Source: Enterobacteriaceae bacterium (GTDB lineage: Bacteria > Pseudomonadota > Gammaproteobacteria > Enterobacterales > Enterobacteriaceae). From it: a stretch of 20,679 nucleotides of DNA. The stretch spans positions 1 through 20,679 of the forward strand of contig JALAGK010000119.1 in the NCBI GenBank assembly GCA_022712475.1, in the 5' to 3' direction. The translations under genes were made by a program, and so were the position numbers. Of the stretch, positions 17,532 to 20,679 are shown one piece after another (within the stretch, counting starts at the first letter, position 1; each line of letters starts with the position of its first letter). The notes under the pieces are model-generated. The model searched no databases, was not told where the DNA came from, and saw only the letters and a list, made by a program, of their open reading frames with translations.

Positions 17532-17591
17532 ATATCGACCGACTCTCAATTTCTGCCCCCATCTCAGACTGAAATACGCTCGCCAGGCGCA

Positions 17592-18575
17592 TTAAAACGG
17601 CCTGATACCCTGGGCCACAGGCTGCGCACTCAACCACATCAACCATGCCGCTACCACCAGAATCATACCGCCCGCCAGCGCCAGTGACGCAGCACCAACC
17701 TGTCGCCACAGCACCGGCGCATGCCCCTGCCCAAGGCGCTGCGCCAGCGCACGAAAACCATGCACCAGTAGCGCCAGACCGGAGATGGTCAGCGCCGTAC
17801 CGGCCGCCATCGCCAGTGCCGCCGCCATGCCCCAGGCATAAACGCCAATCACTTTGCTAAACAGCAGGACCATAATCGCCCCGGAGCACGGGCGCATACC
17901 CATAGACAATACCACCATCAACCGGGCACGCCAGTCTTCACCAGCGGCCAGCTGCTGCTCGGTCGGCATGTGCTGATGACCACAGCCGCAATTTGCGCTG
18001 TGCTCATGATGCGGCGTGAACCTGGTGAAAGCTGGGCGCTTGAACAACCGACGTAAATGCTTAAGCGCACGCCAGCACAACAATAGCCCAAGCCCCCCTA
18101 CCAACAGATAGCTGCCCTTCTCCAGCCAGAAACTGCTCATATGCAGCGAGCGGGCCGGTAGCTGTAATAACGCCAACAGCAGCGTTACCAGACCAATAGC
18201 CACCCCCCCCTGCAATACAGAAGCGGCAAAGGTCAGCTGCAGACTGCTTTTGAGTCTTGAGGGATGGGTCGCAAGCCAGGTGGTAATAACGATTTTACCG
18301 TGTCCCGGTCCCAACGCGTGGAGTACGCCATAAATGAAGCTGAAGGTCATCAGCGAAGCGCCTGCGCCAGCAGGCGATCGTGCAACCGCTTTGAGCAACG
18401 CGCTTAACTGCTGATTAACATCGCGCTGCCAGAGTGCGCTTTTCATCATTACTTGCGGCCAGGCCTGCCACAGCAATAGCCCTATGCCCAAAGTGACCAA
18501 TGCCAGTAATGCCAGAGGCCACAGCTGGAGCCAGCGACGAAGCGGACGCCGCGGCGTGGTTATGCTTACTGACAT
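17592..18575 (-). CDS. NicO-family nickel/cobalt transporter
   Basis: This 327-residue polytopic membrane protein is of the NicO/RcnA superfamily (COG2215-like). There is a first membrane helix at about 18-38, then five or more further hydrophobic segments. Marker motifs are HALGPGHGK (His86, His92) in the second helix and RPCSGA (228-233) in a later one. Between them is a hydrophilic metal-binding-type loop with His189, His190, His192, Cys196, Cys198, His200 and His202. The family moves Ni or Co across the inner membrane; direction (uptake or efflux) cannot be told here. The start overlaps the end of the DUF1007 gene by ten bases, so the two are translationally coupled. E. coli K-12 has yfhR at this place. 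No recognised local regulator such as RcnR is present. Confidence 0.88.
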   Translation of the reverse strand: MSVSITTPRRPLRRWLQLWPLALLALVTLGIGLLLWQAWPQVMMKSALWQRDVNQQLSALLKAVARSPAGAGASLMTFSFIYGVLHALGPGHGKIVITTWLATHPSRLKSSLQLTFAASVLQGGVAIGLVTLLLALLQLPARSLHMSSFWLEKGSYLLVGGLGLLLCWRALKHLRRLFKRPAFTRFTPHHEHSANCGCGHQHMPTEQQLAAGEDWRARLMVVLSMGMRPCSGAIMVLLFSKVIGVYAWGMAAALAMAAGTALTISGLALLVHGFRALAQRLGQGHAPVLWRQVGAASLALAGGMILVVAAWLMWLSAQPVAQGIRPF

Positions 18576-19213
18576 GACAGCGTCACCTCCTGAGCAAACT
18601 GCTTGCCCAGATTCATGTCCTCAGGCGGTGCATCCGCTTTATCGAGCGACTGAGCAAATGCCAGCACCTCATCGCCGGGTTTAGGGGTTTTTACCGCCAC
18701 GCGACAGCGCGATTGCAACGCTTTTGGTAAGGCCACATCAGCATCATTTTCATAAAACATATCGACATAGTAAGTAGGATCGAAGGTAGAGAAGCGGTAG
18801 CTCTGTCCGGCGAGCGGCTGCGGCTTCGCCAGTGGCAGCACAAAAGTCAGTACAGCGTTGTGCTCCTCACGCGAAAGCTGGTAATCCTGCGGCGTAGCGC
18901 TGAACTTTACCCTTTTATCGTTGTGCCAGAGCTCGGTGAAATAGTGCTGTGCCAGCACGTTTGCCATGACCTCTACCGCGAGTTTTTTCCACACCTCATC
19001 GCCCGCTTTCGCCCGCCCGGCGTCATACAGCAGGTCAGCCGAGGTGATCTCGTCCATCACCCAGCGCATCTTAAGCCCGGTCAGGGTATCGCCCTGCACG
19101 ACCATCGTCGTCGTCAGACCAATAAAACTGTGCGGATGCGCCAACACCGCACCGGGTGAGGCCAGCAGCGCCGCCACAATAAAGGCACAACATCCTGATT
19201 TACGTACGCCCAT
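18566..19213 (-). CDS. Exported DUF1007 family protein, partner of the NicO transporter
   Basis: The protein has 215 residues with a typical signal peptide (basic start, hydrophobic core at about 9-19, cleavage after Ala25 in GAVLA). Processing would leave a mature N-terminus His-Pro-His (HPHSFIGL), a possible metal ligand. The rest matches the DUF1007 family as I recall it (WVMDEITSADLL, FDPTYYVDMFY). Family members are commonly encoded beside NicO-type transporters and are presumed periplasmic metal-handling partners, but no activity is established. The ATG at 19211-19213 has GAGGA at six bases. It is the first gene of a two-gene operon, divergent from csiE across 122 bases. Confidence 0.85.
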   Translation of the reverse strand: MGVRKSGCCAFIVAALLASPGAVLAHPHSFIGLTTTMVVQGDTLTGLKMRWVMDEITSADLLYDAGRAKAGDEVWKKLAVEVMANVLAQHYFTELWHNDKRVKFSATPQDYQLSREEHNAVLTFVLPLAKPQPLAGQSYRFSTFDPTYYVDMFYENDADVALPKALQSRCRVAVKTPKPGDEVLAFAQSLDKADAPPEDMNLGKQFAQEVTLSCQ

Positions 19214-19233
19214 AAATCCTCAGATAAAAATTC

Positions 19234-19335
19234 TGTGAGCAAGCCGAAAATAACGTATTAAAGACATGGTCATTCATAAACGAAGCAAAATACGTAGGCT
19301 ATTCTTAGTGCTGAACCATACTACGGGTACACTGG
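19234..19335 (+). promoter_or_regulatory. csiE upstream region with sigma-S-like -10 and a possible CRP half-site
   Basis: CTATTCT (19299-19305) followed by TAG resembles the sigma-S -10 consensus CTATACT, with a start predicted near 19312. TGTGA at 19234-19238 is one half of a CRP site, with a centre near -70 if the other half (two of five matches) is used. csiE in E. coli is known to be carbon-starvation induced and dependent on sigma-S and cAMP-CRP, which fits. The same region must carry the promoter of the divergent DUF1007 gene, for which I see no clear hexamers. Confidence 0.35.
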
Positions 19336-20616
19336 ATGATGACACAGATTTGTCCACCACCATCGGTGCTTTCCGGCCCGCAACGCCGCTGTCATCTACT
19401 CCTGACGCTCTGTCTGCCCGGCCAGACCGTGACGCCTGAATACATCAGCCGTCTTAACGGCGTGGACGATGACGTAAGCCGCCAGGACATTATCGATGCA
19501 GCCCAGGCGCTGCGCCGCTATCATCGGCTAGATTTAATTGCACAACCCGACGGCAGCTACACCATTGAAGGCACCGCCCTTGACCGTCGCCTCTGCCTGA
19601 TGTACTGGCTGCGCAGATCGCTGCGCCTGTGCCCGCATTACGTTCATCAACAGTTTACGCCAGCGCTTAAAACTGCGCTTAAACAGCCAGGCATTGCCCG
19701 AGCACTTTACGATGACACTAATCTCCAGGCACTTATTAACTTGTGCGCTCGCCGCCTGCAGCGCGTATTCAGTACGCCAGAGCGCGAATTTTTACAACTA
19801 TTTTTGCCCTGGTGCCTGCTCCAGCACCAGCTCGGACAGATCCCACAGTTTACTGCCATACAGCGCAGTTGGACGCAAGAGCGCACTGAGGCGCAAATTG
19901 CGCAGGAGATCGTACGCCACTGGCGGCGCAGAGTGGCACGCCCGCCACACGACAATGAACTACACTTTTTAACCGTACTGTTTATGCTACTGCGTACCCC
20001 CTGCGCACAGCGTGACCGTAACCCGCAGGACCAGCAGTTGCTCGCCGCTATTGATATGCTAATTGCCCGTTTCCATTCACTGTGTGGCCTGCGCTTTAGT
20101 AGCGAAATGCGGTTGCGCGACCAGCTTTATGTACACCTTGCCCAGGCGCTGAACCGTTCTGTCTTCGGTATCGGGATTGATAACAGCCTGCCCCAGGAGA
20201 TTACCCGTCTTTATCCGCGCCTGATGCGCACCACGCGTGAGGCCGTACAAGCACTTGAGGCTGAGTTTGGTATTCACTTTTCCAGTGAGGAAACGGGGCT
20301 GATAGCCATTATTTTTGGCGCCTGGCTGATGCAGGAAAGCGCGCTGGGAGAACAACAGGTGCTGCTGCTCACTGGTAACGATCCGCGTCTGGAAGAAGGG
20401 CTGGAGCAGCAACTGCGTGAGCTGACACTGCTACCGCTTAGCGTGCGACGTTTGAGTCTGCATACCTTCCAACAGGAAGGCGCGCCCAGAGAGGTGGCGC
20501 TTATCGTTACGCCGTACGCCACCTCACTGCCGCTGTTTTCTCCACCGCTAATTCACCTTACGCTGCCGCCTGGTGAGCACCAGCTACAGCGTATTCGCGA
20601 AATACTGGAAAGCTAA
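19336..20616 (+). CDS. csiE: Stationary-phase inducible PRD-containing protein CsiE
   Basis: CsiE has 426 residues, matching E. coli CsiE in length and in stretches such as RLCLMYWLRRSLRLCP, DDTNLQALINLC, HLAQALNRSVFGIGIDN and the C-terminal LPLFSPPLI. The N-terminal part (about 10-80) resembles the helical DNA-binding region of antiterminator/activator proteins, followed by PTS-regulation-domain-like helices; the second (about 255-335) is clearest (LYVHLAQALNR ... ETGLIAIIFGAWL). One PRD histidine is present in YVHLAQ, but the second position, where many PRDs have His, is Phe. Its function is unknown. The ATG at 19336 or the adjacent one at 19339 has only a weak ribosome site. It converges with hcaT. 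Confidence 0.93.
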   Translation: MMTQICPPPSVLSGPQRRCHLLLTLCLPGQTVTPEYISRLNGVDDDVSRQDIIDAAQALRRYHRLDLIAQPDGSYTIEGTALDRRLCLMYWLRRSLRLCPHYVHQQFTPALKTALKQPGIARALYDDTNLQALINLCARRLQRVFSTPEREFLQLFLPWCLLQHQLGQIPQFTAIQRSWTQERTEAQIAQEIVRHWRRRVARPPHDNELHFLTVLFMLLRTPCAQRDRNPQDQQLLAAIDMLIARFHSLCGLRFSSEMRLRDQLYVHLAQALNRSVFGIGIDNSLPQEITRLYPRLMRTTREAVQALEAEFGIHFSSEETGLIAIIFGAWLMQESALGEQQVLLLTGNDPRLEEGLEQQLRELTLLPLSVRRLSLHTFQQEGAPREVALIVTPYATSLPLFSPPLIHLTLPPGEHQLQRIREILES

Positions 20617-20679
20617 CGCGCCTGCACGCGCGGACGCAGTGCCAGTACGGGAAGGGCGACCAGCGCCATAACCCAGAAC
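20613..20679 (-). CDS. hcaT: 3-phenylpropionic acid transporter HcaT, 3' end
   Basis: Only the last 21 codons and stop are in the window: the minus strand reads FWVMALVALPVLALRPRVQAR then TAG at 20615-20613. A hydrophobic helix followed by a short basic tail suits the C-terminus of a major facilitator transporter. In E. coli the gene convergent with csiE is hcaT, the MFS permease for 3-phenylpropionate. The identification relies on position and this fragment. Its stop overlaps the csiE stop, the two sharing bases 20614-20615. Confidence 0.6.
   Translation of the reverse strand, partial: FWVMALVALPVLALRPRVQAR

Overview
The window is a core-chromosome segment of an enterobacterium (family Enterobacteriaceae, close to but probably not Escherichia itself). 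From memory, nearly every protein aligns almost residue for residue with an E. coli K-12 counterpart, and the gene order follows the K-12 block bamB-yfgM-hisS-ispG-rodZ-rlmN-ndk ... sseA-sseB-pepB-isc operon-trmJ-suhB ... csiE-hcaT. I cannot name the genus from the sequence alone. No rRNA, tRNA, CRISPR array, insertion sequence, phage gene or integrase was seen.

Layout. (1) 1-6656, all minus strand: the 5' end of bamB (outer-membrane protein assembly), yfgM (translocon-associated), hisS, ispG (isoprenoid synthesis), rodZ (cell shape), rlmN (rRNA/tRNA methylation) and ndk. (2) 6934-8616: sseA (+) and sseB (-) converge on one shared terminator. (3) 8773-10059: pepB. (4) 10091-15797, minus strand: the complete iron-sulfur assembly operon iscR-iscS-iscU-iscA-hscB-hscA-fdx-iscX. 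It has a recognisable autoregulated iscR promoter at one end, an intrinsic terminator at the other, and internal RNA hairpins at iscR/iscS and iscA/hscB. (5) 15830-17487: trmJ (-) and suhB (+), divergent. (6) 17592-19213: a two-gene unit, a DUF1007 exported protein followed by a NicO-family nickel/cobalt transporter. (7) 19336 to the end: csiE (+) converging on the 3' end of hcaT (-).

How the genes work together. IscS draws sulfur from cysteine, IscU is the scaffold, HscA/HscB release the cluster, Fdx supplies electrons, IscA is an A-type carrier and IscX a modulator. IscR senses the output. IspG and RlmN, both encoded here, are themselves Fe-S enzymes. SseA also handles sulfane sulfur. The metal-transport pair could bear on metal supply, but that is inference.

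Compared with the K-12 order there are two clear differences. pbpC-yfhM (penicillin-binding protein 1C and alpha-2-macroglobulin) is absent between ndk and sseA, and yfhR between suhB and csiE is replaced by the NicO/DUF1007 pair. I see no wholly new system. The most interesting items are that metal-transport pair, whose exported partner should have an N-terminal His-Pro-His after processing; the terminator-like hairpin just ahead of hisS; and the RNA structures in the isc operon and beside rlmN.
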